Source: Streptomyces sp. T12
GTDB taxonomy: Bacteria > Actinomycetota > Actinomycetes > Streptomycetales > Streptomycetaceae
Length of the DNA: 64,000 nt
Direction: 5' to 3'
Assembly (NCBI RefSeq): GCF_028736035.1
Contig: NZ_CP117866.1
Coordinates: 8,721,001 to 8,785,000, forward strand
Shown: one piece after another, positions 38,258-46,131 of the stretch
Layout of the letters: every line of letters begins with the position of its first letter
How positions within the stretch are numbered: the stretch's first letter is position 1
Translations under genes and position numbers: made by a program
Notes under the pieces: generated by a model
Databases searched by the model: none
What the model saw: only the letters and a program-made list of their open reading frames with translations
Told to the model about the DNA's origin: nothing

Positions 38258-39910
38258 ATGAACAACGCGACCGAGGTGTTCCAGCCACTGCAGGCGGACG
38301 ATCCGCCCGTCGTGGCCGGCTATCGCCTCGCCGCCCGGCTCGGCGCGGGTGGCATGGGCCGGGTCTATCTGTCGCACACGCAAGGCGGCCGGCCCGTGGC
38401 GATCAAGGTGGTGCGGCCGGAGCTGGCCGACGACCCGGACTTCAGGCGCCGGTTCCGCCGGGAGGTGGAGGCGGCCCGGCGGGTCCGGGGCGCGTACACC
38501 GCCGAGCTGATCGACGCCGACGCGGACGGCGTACCGCCCTGGCTGGCCACGCTGTACGTGCCCGGGCCGTCCCTGGCGGAGGCCGTCGCCCGCCGTGGTC
38601 CGCTGCCGGTGCCCGCGGTGCTGTGGCTGGTGGCGGGGGTGGCCGAGGCACTGCAGGCCATCCATGGTGCGGGCATCGTGCACCGGGACCTGAAGCCGTC
38701 GAACGTGCTGCTGGCCGCCGACGGGCCGCGCGTGATCGACTTCGGCATCTCGCTGGCCGCGGACGCCACATCCCACACGGCGACCGGCTTCGCCGTCGGC
38801 ACGCCGCAGTTCATGGCCCCCGAGCAGGCGACCGCGGATGAGGTCACGGAGGCCACCGACGTCTTCGCGCTCGGCCAGACGGCGGCGTTCGCGGCGCTGG
38901 GCCGGCCGCTGTACGGGGACGGTCCCGCGGCCACCGTGCTCTACCGGATCGTGCATCAGGAACCCGACCTGTCCCCGCTGCCCGAGCAGCTCCGTCGGCT
39001 GATCGCCCGATGCCTGGTCACCGATCGGGAGGAGCGGGCCACACTGGCGGAGGTCGTGGAGTGGTGCCGACAGGGGTTGGGCACGGACGCCGACGCGGGC
39101 GCTGGCCCGGCCGTATGGCGGGAGGTCACGGGGCCGGAGGTGACGGTGCCGTCCCCGGTGCCGTCGCCGGTTCCCGACCCCACCCGGGTGCTGCACTCGG
39201 CACCGCTGGTCGTCACGGGACCGCAGCCGCAGCCGCAGTCGACGGTGCCGGACGCACGGCGGACGCGCAGAGGGCGTACCGCGCTGATCACGACCGCGGC
39301 CGTGACGGCGGGGGTACTGGTGCTGTCGGGCTTCGCGTGGATGGTCTCGGACGCGGGGGGCAGGTTCCGTGACTGGGTCGCGGGCGCACCGTCGACGCCC
39401 GGCCCGAAGGAGTCCGAAGGGTCGTCGACGCCGGAGTCGTCAGCGGGGTCGCCCTCGGCATCCGGGCACGGGTCGGGGGCAGGTGACGGGACGTCGGACG
39501 CGGCACAGCCTTCCCCGACCGCGTCCAAGTCGCCGCAAGCCGTCCCCTACCCCCTCCAGCGGCTGGACGCGAAGAGCTCGCTGAGCTTCAAGGAGCCGGT
39601 CCAGCGCGAGGACCGCAAGGGGGACATCCGCTTCGACTGCAAGGACGTCGGCTGTGCGCTGGACAGCGACACCAGCGTGTTCGTCCAGCTGTTCGGCGCG
39701 TCGGGGGCTTCCCTCGACGAGTGCCGTCTCCTCCTCGCCAGTGCCGATCGCCGCCGCTGGCCGTTGGCGGGGGCGGCGAACGGCAGCCAGATCTGCGTCA
39801 AGCACTCCTCCGGCGACATCGCGCTGCTCGTGCTCCAGACGAAGTCCACGGCGCTGCCGGAACTCGCCTTCCTGCAGCTCGACATGACGATCTGGCGGGA
39901 GGCGGCCTAG
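38258..39910 (+). CDS. Membrane-anchored Ser/Thr protein kinase (Hanks type)
   Basis: A 550-residue PknB-like kinase. The Gly-rich loop is LGAGGMGRVYLSHT, the ATP lysine is in VAIKVVRPEL, the catalytic loop HRDLKPSNV, then DFGIS and APEQ. After about residue 270 a Pro-rich juxtamembrane linker leads to a single membrane segment near residues 342-364, a Ser/Pro-rich stalk and an extracytoplasmic domain of about 110 residues with paired cysteines (FDCKDVGCALDSD, ECRLLL, QICVKHS). No PASTA repeats. Signal and targets unknown. Convergent with the AraC gene (13-bp gap). Confidence 0.9.
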   Translation: MNNATEVFQPLQADDPPVVAGYRLAARLGAGGMGRVYLSHTQGGRPVAIKVVRPELADDPDFRRRFRREVEAARRVRGAYTAELIDADADGVPPWLATLYVPGPSLAEAVARRGPLPVPAVLWLVAGVAEALQAIHGAGIVHRDLKPSNVLLAADGPRVIDFGISLAADATSHTATGFAVGTPQFMAPEQATADEVTEATDVFALGQTAAFAALGRPLYGDGPAATVLYRIVHQEPDLSPLPEQLRRLIARCLVTDREERATLAEVVEWCRQGLGTDADAGAGPAVWREVTGPEVTVPSPVPSPVPDPTRVLHSAPLVVTGPQPQPQSTVPDARRTRRGRTALITTAAVTAGVLVLSGFAWMVSDAGGRFRDWVAGAPSTPGPKESEGSSTPESSAGSPSASGHGSGAGDGTSDAAQPSPTASKSPQAVPYPLQRLDAKSSLSFKEPVQREDRKGDIRFDCKDVGCALDSDTSVFVQLFGASGASLDECRLLLASADRRRWPLAGAANGSQICVKHSSGDIALLVLQTKSTALPELAFLQLDMTIWREAA

Positions 39911-39923
39911 AAGTCGTCGTACG

Positions 39924-40721
39924 TCAACGGCGGGCGGTGGCCTGGCACGGCTGGGCGTCGGGAAGGCGGCCGGTGAAGTACGAACGGGGTGGCACGCCCA
40001 TCAGGGTGCGGAAGTCGGACGTCATGTGGGACTGGTCGTAGTAGCCGGAGGCGACGGCGAGCTGCGCCCAGGGGATGGCGTCGGCCCGGGCCAGTACCGC
40101 GTGCACCCGGTCGATACGGGCGTAGTGCTTGGGGGAGAGACCGACGCCCTCGGCGAAAAGGTTGCGCAACTGCCGCTCGCTGACGGCCAGTTCGCGCGCC
40201 ACGTCCTGCACCTGCCCGGGAACGCGGCCGGTTCGCATCGACAGCGCGTCGGCACCGGCCCGCAGCAGAGCGGTGCGTGAGGGGTCCGCGACGGCGGACA
40301 GCCGGTCGGGGAGCGCCTGTGCCAGATGCGGCACCACCTGCTCCGGCGCCATGTCCCGCAGTTCGCGGGCCAGTCGGCGGGCGGGTTCGGCGGGCAGCTC
40401 GTGCAGCGGCAGCGCGTGGCCCACGAGATCGGCCGCCGGGACGCCGAGCAGGGGTCGGGTGGTGCCGGGCGCCAGCCGCAGTTCGAGGCAGGCGGCGAAC
40501 CGCTTGCCCCGGTGGTACGAGGCGCGGGTGCGCGGGCCGACGACGAGGGTGCTGCGGCGGCCGTCCGCCCCGACCCGGATGACCACCTTCGTGGTGGCGT
40601 CGGGGAGTTGGACGTACGGCTCCGCCGCCTCCTCGTCCACCGACACGGTCCCGATGTCCGCGACCCACGGGCGCAGCGCCTCGGGTGTGGGCAGTACCTG
40701 TCGGTGCACGGCGTTCGTCAC
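39924..40721 (-). CDS. AraC-family transcriptional regulator
   Basis: A 265-residue regulator. The N-terminal half is a DUF6597-like sensory domain (YVQLPDATTKVVIRVGADGR, GKRFAACLELRLAPG); residues about 165-255 are an AraC HTH pair (VARELAVSERQLRNLFAEGV, then LAVASGYYDQSHMTSDFRTL). GTG 40721 opens the family-like N-terminus. It is divergent from an NmrA-type oxidoreductase across 96 bp, the usual target of this subgroup in Streptomyces. Confidence 0.88.
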   Translation of the reverse strand: MTNAVHRQVLPTPEALRPWVADIGTVSVDEEAAEPYVQLPDATTKVVIRVGADGRRSTLVVGPRTRASYHRGKRFAACLELRLAPGTTRPLLGVPAADLVGHALPLHELPAEPARRLARELRDMAPEQVVPHLAQALPDRLSAVADPSRTALLRAGADALSMRTGRVPGQVQDVARELAVSERQLRNLFAEGVGLSPKHYARIDRVHAVLARADAIPWAQLAVASGYYDQSHMTSDFRTLMGVPPRSYFTGRLPDAQPCQATARR

Positions 40722-40817
40722 CCGTCCACCGTACGCGCGGCACACGGCCGCCCGGGCCCGTGAACCGTGCCGGATTTTCCAAGAGTCCGGCGCCGTCCGC
40801 CGCCCATCGTGGTGGAC

Positions 40818-41684
40818 ATGATCCTCGTCACGGGTGCCACCGGCACCATCGGCAGTGAAGTGGTACGACAGCTCGCGGCGCGCGGCGAGAAGGTGCGCGC
40901 CCTGACCCGGGACCCCGCGGCGGCCCGGGTGCCCTCGGGTGTGGAGACCGCGCCCGGCCACCACCGCGACCGGGCCTCGGTCGAGGCGGCGATGGCGGGC
41001 GCGGAGGCTGCCTTCCTGGTCGGCGTGTTCGGCCCGGACGACGCCGAGTACGACCGGGGCCTGGTCGAGGCGGCGATGGCGGCCGGGGGTACCCCCTCTG
41101 GGGGAGTGCGGCGGATCGTGAAGCTCTCCACGATCGGCACGGGCGACCCCCGGCTGGGCCGGTTCGGCACCTGGCACCGGCCCGGCGAGGAGGCCACCCG
41201 GGCGAGCGGCCTGGAGTGGACCATCCTGCGCCCCTCCTCCTTCGCCTCCAACACACTGGCCTGGAGCGAGGCGGTCCGCGGCGGCACCCCGGCGCCCAAC
41301 CTGATGAGCGACGGCAGGCAGGGCGTCGTCGACCCGCGGGACGTGGCCGAAGTCGCCGTGACCGCGCTGACGGACCCACGCCACGCCGGGCACACCTACA
41401 CCCTGACCGGCCCCGAGACCATCAGCGCCGGCGGCCAGGCCGCGGTCCTCGGCGAGATCCTCGGCCGCCCGGTGCGACTCCTCCACCTGACTGCAGCCCA
41501 GCGCCGCGAACAGCTGCTCGGAGCGGGCCTCGGCGCCGCCTACGCGGACAGCCTGACGGCGGGCGCACGCTTCATCGAAGAGGGCGGCAACGCCGTCGTC
41601 ACCGAGGACGTGCCGCATGTGCTGGGGCGACCGGCGCGGACGTACCGGGAGTGGGCGCTGGACCACAAGGAGGCGTTCGCCTGA
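40818..41684 (+). CDS. NmrA-like NAD(P)-binding oxidoreductase
   Basis: A 288-residue atypical short-chain dehydrogenase (NmrA/QorB type). MILVTGATGTIGSEVVRQLA is the dinucleotide-binding loop; RPSSFASN and VDPRDVAEVAVTALTDPRH are family blocks. A short palindromic DNA element (41085-41106) is inserted in the coding sequence, adding about five residues (GTPSG) between VEAAMAAG and VRRIVKLS, which are contiguous in relatives. The frame is kept. Likely redox sensor or quinone/ketone reductase controlled by the divergent AraC protein. Confidence 0.87.
   Translation: MILVTGATGTIGSEVVRQLAARGEKVRALTRDPAAARVPSGVETAPGHHRDRASVEAAMAGAEAAFLVGVFGPDDAEYDRGLVEAAMAAGGTPSGGVRRIVKLSTIGTGDPRLGRFGTWHRPGEEATRASGLEWTILRPSSFASNTLAWSEAVRGGTPAPNLMSDGRQGVVDPRDVAEVAVTALTDPRHAGHTYTLTGPETISAGGQAAVLGEILGRPVRLLHLTAAQRREQLLGAGLGAAYADSLTAGARFIEEGGNAVVTEDVPHVLGRPARTYREWALDHKEAFA
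41085..41106. repeat. Small G/C palindromic element inserted in frame
   Basis: GGGGGTACCCCC followed by TCTGGGGGAG forms nested inverted repeats. I recall the same kind of short G5/C5 element scattered within and between genes of many Streptomyces genomes. Here it interrupts a conserved alpha-helix to beta-strand turn of an NmrA-like protein without breaking the frame. Confidence 0.6.
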
Positions 41685-41702
41685 GGCCCGGCGCCCCAGG
41701 GC

Positions 41703-42125
41703 CTAGAGCCCGAACAGGCTCGGGTCCGTGGCCAGTTCCTTGAAGTAGTCCTGCGGATCGGCCACCATCCGGCGCTCCTTGAGGTCCAGCAGGCCGCCGA
41801 CCGCCGTGAGTTCGGCCGCCACCGTGCCGTCCGCCTTGCGGATGGTCTGCTGGATACGGAACGTCTTGCCGCCCGACCACTCGAAGGCGCACGTCACGTC
41901 GACCTCGTCACCGGCGACGAGTTCCCGCTTGTAGCGGATGGTCGTCTCCAGGGCGACGGGGCCCACCCCCTTGCTCACAAGGCCCGTCTGGCTGATGCCT
42001 GCGGCCTGGAGCAACGACCAGCGAGCGTGCTCCGCGTAGTTGATGTACACGCTCTGGTTGACGTGCCCCTGCACATCCGTCTCGTAGCCGCGGACGGTGA
42101 CCCGGACGGAAAACGGCTCGCTCAC
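41703..42125 (-). CDS. Acyl-CoA thioesterase (hot-dog fold, 4HBT type)
   Basis: A 140-residue hot-dog thioesterase. The catalytic block is RGYETDVQGHVNQSVYINYA with the Asp-x-x-GH pattern of 4-hydroxybenzoyl-CoA thioesterases, followed by the usual ARWSLLQAAG helix. It probably hydrolyses short or aromatic acyl-CoAs. It converges on the NmrA-like gene across 18 bp and stands alone. Confidence 0.88.
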   Translation of the reverse strand: MSEPFSVRVTVRGYETDVQGHVNQSVYINYAEHARWSLLQAAGISQTGLVSKGVGPVALETTIRYKRELVAGDEVDVTCAFEWSGGKTFRIQQTIRKADGTVAAELTAVGGLLDLKERRMVADPQDYFKELATDPSLFGL

Positions 42126-42176
42126 TGCTTCCCCTTCACATGCTCGATGCCCTGTGCACCGATCTTGGCATGCCCG

Positions 42177-42809
42177 TCATGCCCGGCGCGGGGATGCCAG
42201 CAGATAGCGCGCTCTTGTACGAGGCTCGGCGTGCTCGCCGACCTGCCACCCCGCTTTTTCCAGGGTGGCCGCGCAGGCCCGCAGTCGCGCGCCGTCCGGC
42301 TCGTGCACCGCGACGGCCTCCGGCTGCGGGGTCGCTCGTACCCGGTAGCCGTCCTCGGAGTCCCGCTCGGCCGGACGATGCCCGGCCGCCTCCAGAGCGA
42401 GCGCGGCGGCCTGCACCAGATGCGTACGCTCCCAGCCGCACGGCCGGTCCACGGCCCCGTCCCGATGGGTCATCCGGCGCAGCTCCAGCAGCCCCTGCCA
42501 GGCGCTGTGCACCTCACGCACCCGGGCCGGGCCCGCCTCCGGCGCGTCCTCCTCACCGCCGATGCGCGCGGCGAAGACACCGGTGGCCGCAGGAGCCTCC
42601 TGAGGTTCCTGCGGCGCCGTCGCCTCCGCCTCCCGTATGCGATGCCCCGCCGGCGTCAGAAAGTGATCGTGCGGCGGCCGCGGGTGCCGGAAGGCGAGCC
42701 CTCGCTTCACCAACGCCGCGAGCTGCGTCTCCGTACCTCTGAGCCGCCCGGTCACGGGATCGGCGGCGTCGATGACACGCCGTTGCGCGGCGGTCGGCGG
42801 TCGGGTCAC
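42177..42809 (-). CDS. Conserved hypothetical protein
   Basis: A 210-residue protein starting at GTG 42809 (AGGAA 7 bp upstream). Residues 1-60 resemble a small winged-helix (AQRRVIDAADPVTGRLRGTE, then LVKRGLAFRHPRPPHDHFLT); residues 95-210 have no recognised family, but an ACAATLEKAGWQVGEH stretch suggests a second alpha/beta unit. Strong codon bias supports expression. Function unknown. Confidence 0.7.
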   Translation of the reverse strand: MTRPPTAAQRRVIDAADPVTGRLRGTETQLAALVKRGLAFRHPRPPHDHFLTPAGHRIREAEATAPQEPQEAPAATGVFAARIGGEEDAPEAGPARVREVHSAWQGLLELRRMTHRDGAVDRPCGWERTHLVQAAALALEAAGHRPAERDSEDGYRVRATPQPEAVAVHEPDGARLRACAATLEKAGWQVGEHAEPRTRARYLLASPRRA

Positions 42810-42850
42810 GGCGTGTTCCTTCCTGCGTGGGGTCTCACCCGCTTCGCAGG

Positions 42851-43450
42851 CTACGCCGGGGGTCTGACATTCCAGCCGGCGATCACCGGCCGCCCGTGCT
42901 CGGTGCCGAGCCGGCACAGCGCGCCCGTGGCCAGCTGGAAGAGGGCCCCGTGCGCAGGCGCCAGCCCGAGGCGACGGGCGGTGAGCACCCGCAGGAAGTG
43001 CCCGTGGGCGATCAGCAGGACGACGCCCTCCGTGTTCGCGAGGGCGGCGTCCACCCTGCCGAGCACCCGGTCGGCACGCTCCCCGACCTGCTCCGGGCTC
43101 TCCCCGGGGTGGGCCGGCGGCCCGGGCGCGACCCCGTCCGTGAACAGGAACCACCCGGGCCGCTCCCGCTGGATCTGCACGGTGGTGACGCCCTCGTACC
43201 CGCCGTAGTCCCACTCCCGCAGATCGGCGTCGACGCGGGCGTCCCGCACCCCGATCAGCTCCGCCGTCTCCCGCGCCCGCTGCGACGGGCTGACGAACGC
43301 GGCCCCGATCCGATGCGACCGGATCAACGGCACCAGCCGCCGCGCCTCTTCCCGTCCGTGCTCGGTGAGCGGCACGTCCGTCGAGCCCGTGTGCCGGCCG
43401 GACCGCGACCACTCGGTCTCCCCGTGCCGGACGAGAAAGAGATCACCCAT
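42851..43450 (-). CDS. Histidine phosphatase family protein (phosphoglycerate mutase-like)
   Basis: A 199-residue branch-1 histidine phosphatase. The catalytic motif FLVRHGETEWSRSGRHTG is at the N-terminus; the second Arg is in VSPSQRARETAEL, the acid is in REWDYGGYEG, and the second His is in LLIAHGHFLRVL. Probably a sugar- or nucleotide-phosphate phosphatase. It lies 3 bp downstream of the HAD-like gene at 43454-43987 on the same strand. Confidence 0.92.
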   Translation of the reverse strand: MGDLFLVRHGETEWSRSGRHTGSTDVPLTEHGREEARRLVPLIRSHRIGAAFVSPSQRARETAELIGVRDARVDADLREWDYGGYEGVTTVQIQRERPGWFLFTDGVAPGPPAHPGESPEQVGERADRVLGRVDAALANTEGVVLLIAHGHFLRVLTARRLGLAPAHGALFQLATGALCRLGTEHGRPVIAGWNVRPPA

Positions 43451-43453
43451 GCG

Positions 43454-43987
43454 TCACAGGCTATGAGCCCAGCGCTCCAACTCCGCGAAATCACGCTCCC
43501 GCAGCCCCCTGCGCGCGTCGACCGTCAGCAGCAGCGCGGCCGCGTCGTGGTGGGCCGCGACATGCCGCACGTCGAGATCGGTGACCATGTCGTCGACCCA
43601 GACGAAGGGCCGTCCCGCCGCCCACGCCAGCACGTGCCGGGTCTTCCAGTACAGCCCCTCGGGATCCTTCCCGAACAGTTCGGGCCATTCGATGACCGGC
43701 AGATCACCGGGCAGCCCGACCACCGGCGCGATCATCTCGTTGGCCTGGTGCTGCCAGGTGGTCGCCCACGCCAAGTCGTACGGCAGTGCCAGCAGCCGCG
43801 CCCCGTGCCCCGGGTGCAACCGGACCCGCAGCCCGCGGCGCAGCCGCCGGGACCCCGGTGTCTGCCGGGCCGACCAGTTGGCCGGATGCAGCCGCCGGGT
43901 CACGTAGCCGCGATGGCGGAGGAACGGGGCGCGGAAGGGGTTGAGGGGGCCGTCCACGTCGAGGAGCAGAAGGGGGCGGGTGCTCAT
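43454..43987 (-). CDS. HAD-like protein (Swiss-army-knife RNA repair HAD type)
   Basis: A 177-residue HAD domain with motif I LLLDVDGPLNPF and motif IV FVWVDDMVTDLD; TTWQHQANEMIAPVVGLP is typical of the HAD_SAK_2 group, whose relatives are fused in RNA end-healing proteins. A phosphatase acting on nucleic acid ends is possible from the family. It precedes the histidine phosphatase gene by 3 bp (one operon). Confidence 0.8.
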   Translation of the reverse strand: MSTRPLLLLDVDGPLNPFRAPFLRHRGYVTRRLHPANWSARQTPGSRRLRRGLRVRLHPGHGARLLALPYDLAWATTWQHQANEMIAPVVGLPGDLPVIEWPELFGKDPEGLYWKTRHVLAWAAGRPFVWVDDMVTDLDVRHVAAHHDAAALLLTVDARRGLRERDFAELERWAHSL

Positions 43988-44020
43988 GGACGGGTCATAC
44001 CCACCCCGGCGCGGTCACAT

Positions 44021-44120
44021 CTGCCGACTGCCGCTCAGGCCTGCCGACACCCGCTCAGGCCTGCCGACACCCGCTCAGGCCTGCCGATACCCGCTCAGGC
44101 CTGCCGATACCCGCTCAGGA
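44021..44120. repeat. Five tandem 20-bp units at the 3' end of the aminotransferase gene
   Basis: Units 44021-44040, 44041-44060, 44061-44080, 44081-44100 and 44101-44120 are near-identical (consensus CTGCCGACACCCGCTCAGGC, varying at one to three positions). On the minus strand a unit spells the gene's last residues (LSGYRQA) and stop, so the array seems to come from repeated duplication of the gene end. Units follow directly with no spacers. Confidence 0.9.
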
Positions 44121-45306
44121 ATCGCCCGATCCGCCCGATCGCCGCCTCCAGGTCCTCCGCGTACGGGAGGGTCAGGATCCGGAAGTGATCCGGCGTGGGC
44201 CAGTTGAAGCCCGTGCCCTGCACCACCTGGATCTTCTCCCGCAGCAGCAGGTCCAGGACGAACTTCTCGTCGTCGTGGATCTTGTACACCTTGGGGTCGA
44301 GGCGCGGGAACGCGTACAGCGAGCCCTTCGGCTTCACACACGACACACCGGGGATCTCGTTGAGCTTCTCCCAGGCCACGTTGCGCTGTTCGTGCAGCCG
44401 CCCGCCCGGCATGGTCAGCTCGCGGATGGACTGGCGGCCCCCGAGCGCGGCCTGGATGGCGTACTGGGCGGGCGCGTTGGCGCACAGCCGCATGGAGGCC
44501 AGCATCGTCAGGCCCTCCAGGTAGTCCTTCGCATGCTGCTTCGGACCCGTCACGACGAGCCAGCCGGAGCGGAAGCCCGCCACCCGGTACGTCTTCGACA
44601 GGCCGCAGAAGGTGAGGACCACCAGGTCGGGGGCGAGGGCGGCGACCGAGTGGTGGACCGCGTCGTCGTACAGGATCTGGTCGTAGATCTCGTCGGCGAA
44701 CACCATCAGGCCGTGCCGGCGGGCGAGGTCGAGGATGCCCTCCAGGATCTCCTTGGGGTAGACCGCGCCGGTCGGGTTGTTCGGGTTGATGATGACCACG
44801 GCGCGCGTGCGGTCCGTGATCTTCGATGCCATGTCGTCCAGGTCGGGGTACCAGTCGGCCTGCTCGTCGCACAGGTAGTGGACCGCCTTGCCGCCGGCGA
44901 GGGTCGTCACCGCCGTCCAGAGCGGGAAGTCCGGGGCGGGGATGAGGATTTCGTCGCCGTCCTCGAGCAGCGCCTGTACGGCCATGGAGACCAGCTCGGA
45001 CACGCCGTTGCCGAGGAAGACGTCGTCGACGCCGACCTCCAGGCCCAGCGTCTGGTACCGCTGGGCCACGGCCCGGCGGGCGGAGAGGATGCCGCGCGAG
45101 TCGGTGTAGCCGTGCGCCTGGGGGAGCATCCGGATCATGTCCTGGAGGATCTCCTCCGGCGCCTCGAAGCCGAAGAGCGCGGGGTTGCCGGTGTTCAGGC
45201 GCAGCACGCTGTGGCCCGCCTCCTCCAGCGCGTTCGCGTGCTCGATCACCGGGCCGCGGATCTCGTAACAGACCTCGCTCAGCTTGCTCGACTGCCGGAA
45301 CTCCAT
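44095..45306 (-). CDS. PLP-dependent aminotransferase (AlaA-like)
   Basis: A 403-residue class I aminotransferase. The start has the AlaA-type MEFRQSSKLSEVCYEIRGPV; cofactor-binding blocks are IINPNNPTGAVYP, FADEIYDQILYD and GLSKTYRVAGFRSGW, with the Schiff-base Lys in SKTYR. Glutamate-pyruvate transaminase activity is likely from the family. The last six residues and the stop lie in a 20-bp tandem array (44021-44120). Divergent from the HxlR regulator across 69 bp that hold two palindromes. Confidence 0.92.
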   Translation of the reverse strand: MEFRQSSKLSEVCYEIRGPVIEHANALEEAGHSVLRLNTGNPALFGFEAPEEILQDMIRMLPQAHGYTDSRGILSARRAVAQRYQTLGLEVGVDDVFLGNGVSELVSMAVQALLEDGDEILIPAPDFPLWTAVTTLAGGKAVHYLCDEQADWYPDLDDMASKITDRTRAVVIINPNNPTGAVYPKEILEGILDLARRHGLMVFADEIYDQILYDDAVHHSVAALAPDLVVLTFCGLSKTYRVAGFRSGWLVVTGPKQHAKDYLEGLTMLASMRLCANAPAQYAIQAALGGRQSIRELTMPGGRLHEQRNVAWEKLNEIPGVSCVKPKGSLYAFPRLDPKVYKIHDDEKFVLDLLLREKIQVVQGTGFNWPTPDHFRILTLPYAEDLEAAIGRIGRFLSGYRQA

Positions 45307-45335
45307 GCGCGCTCGCCCCTCCGGTTTCGTGTGTT

Positions 45336-45371
45336 ACTTGGTTTTACCAAGTTCGAGCTTGGAAAGTCCAA
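45336..45371. promoter_or_regulatory. Two palindromes between aminotransferase and HxlR regulator
   Basis: ACTTGG-N5-CCAAGT at 45336-45352 and TTGGA-N3-TCCAA at 45359-45371, both perfect, with centres about 21 bp apart on one DNA face. Probable operators for the HxlR protein, regulating itself and the divergent aminotransferase. Confidence 0.65.
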
Positions 45372-45375
45372 CAAC

Positions 45376-46032
45376 ATGTCTAGACTGCGTCGCATGTCAC
45401 CTCGCCGAAGCTACGACCAGTACTGTTCCGCCGCCCGCGCGCTCGACCTCGTCGGCGACCGCTGGACCCTGCTGATTGTCCGGGAGCTGCTGGCCGGGCC
45501 GCGGCGCTACACCGACCTGCACGCCGATCTGCCGGGCGTGAGCACGGACGTACTGGCCTCACGGCTGAAGGACATGGAGCAGGACGGGCTCAGCACGCGG
45601 CGCCGGCTGCCGCCCCCCGGCGCGGCGTTCGTGTACGAACTCACCTCGCGGGGGCGGGAGTTGCTGCCCGTCCTCCAGGCACTGGGGACGTGGGGCCAGG
45701 CGGAGCTCGGCGAGCGGCGGCCCACCGACGCGGTGCGCGCGCACTGGTTCACGCTGCCGCTGCTGCGATCCCTGCGGGAAGGCGGGGTGGGGGAGGGGCT
45801 CGTCGAAGTCCGGCTGGACGAGGGCGACTTCCATCTGTACGTCGGTGCCGAGGACGGTCCGGTCTACGGCGACGGGCCCGCTCCTGGGGAGCCCGACGCG
45901 CGGCTGGTCCTGGGTTCCGGGACGTGTGAGGCGTTCGCACGAGGTGAGTTGAGCCTGAGCGATGCCATACGGGGCGGTCGTATCGAGGTGACCGGTGACG
46001 GGACGTTGGCCAAGGCCCTGCGTGACATCTGA
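45376..46032 (+). CDS. HxlR-family transcriptional regulator with C-terminal SCP2-like extension
   Basis: A 218-residue regulator. Residues about 12-105 are the HxlR winged helix (YDQYCSAARALDLVGDRWTL, then LVRELL-like and ADLPGVSTDVLASRLKDMEQ). The following 110 residues (DAVRAHWFTLPLLRSL... DLARLVLGSGTCEAF-like) resemble an SCP2/sterol-carrier-type sensory region present in a subset of HxlR proteins. ATG 45376 has GGAAAG upstream; ATG 45394 is also in frame. The palindromes just before the start suggest autoregulation. Confidence 0.85.
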   Translation: MSRLRRMSPRRSYDQYCSAARALDLVGDRWTLLIVRELLAGPRRYTDLHADLPGVSTDVLASRLKDMEQDGLSTRRRLPPPGAAFVYELTSRGRELLPVLQALGTWGQAELGERRPTDAVRAHWFTLPLLRSLREGGVGEGLVEVRLDEGDFHLYVGAEDGPVYGDGPAPGEPDARLVLGSGTCEAFARGELSLSDAIRGGRIEVTGDGTLAKALRDI

Positions 46033-46060
46033 GCAGCTACCCGCGTGACATCCGAGCGGC

Positions 46061-46098
46061 CGAAGGCCCGCCGTACGACCAAGTACGGCGGGCCTTCG
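46061..46098. terminator. Perfect 16-bp bidirectional terminator
   Basis: Arms 46061-46076 and 46083-46098 with a 6-nt loop, between the convergent HxlR gene and the membrane-protein gene. Confidence 0.85.
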
Positions 46099-46131
46099 CG
46101 TCCTTGACGCCTAGGTCGCTTCGACTGACCG

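Noticed and set aside
44021..44120. CRISPR-like array of five short repeats
   Set aside because: Units are contiguous 20-bp tandem repeats with no spacers and no cas genes; the last units overlap the aminotransferase coding end.
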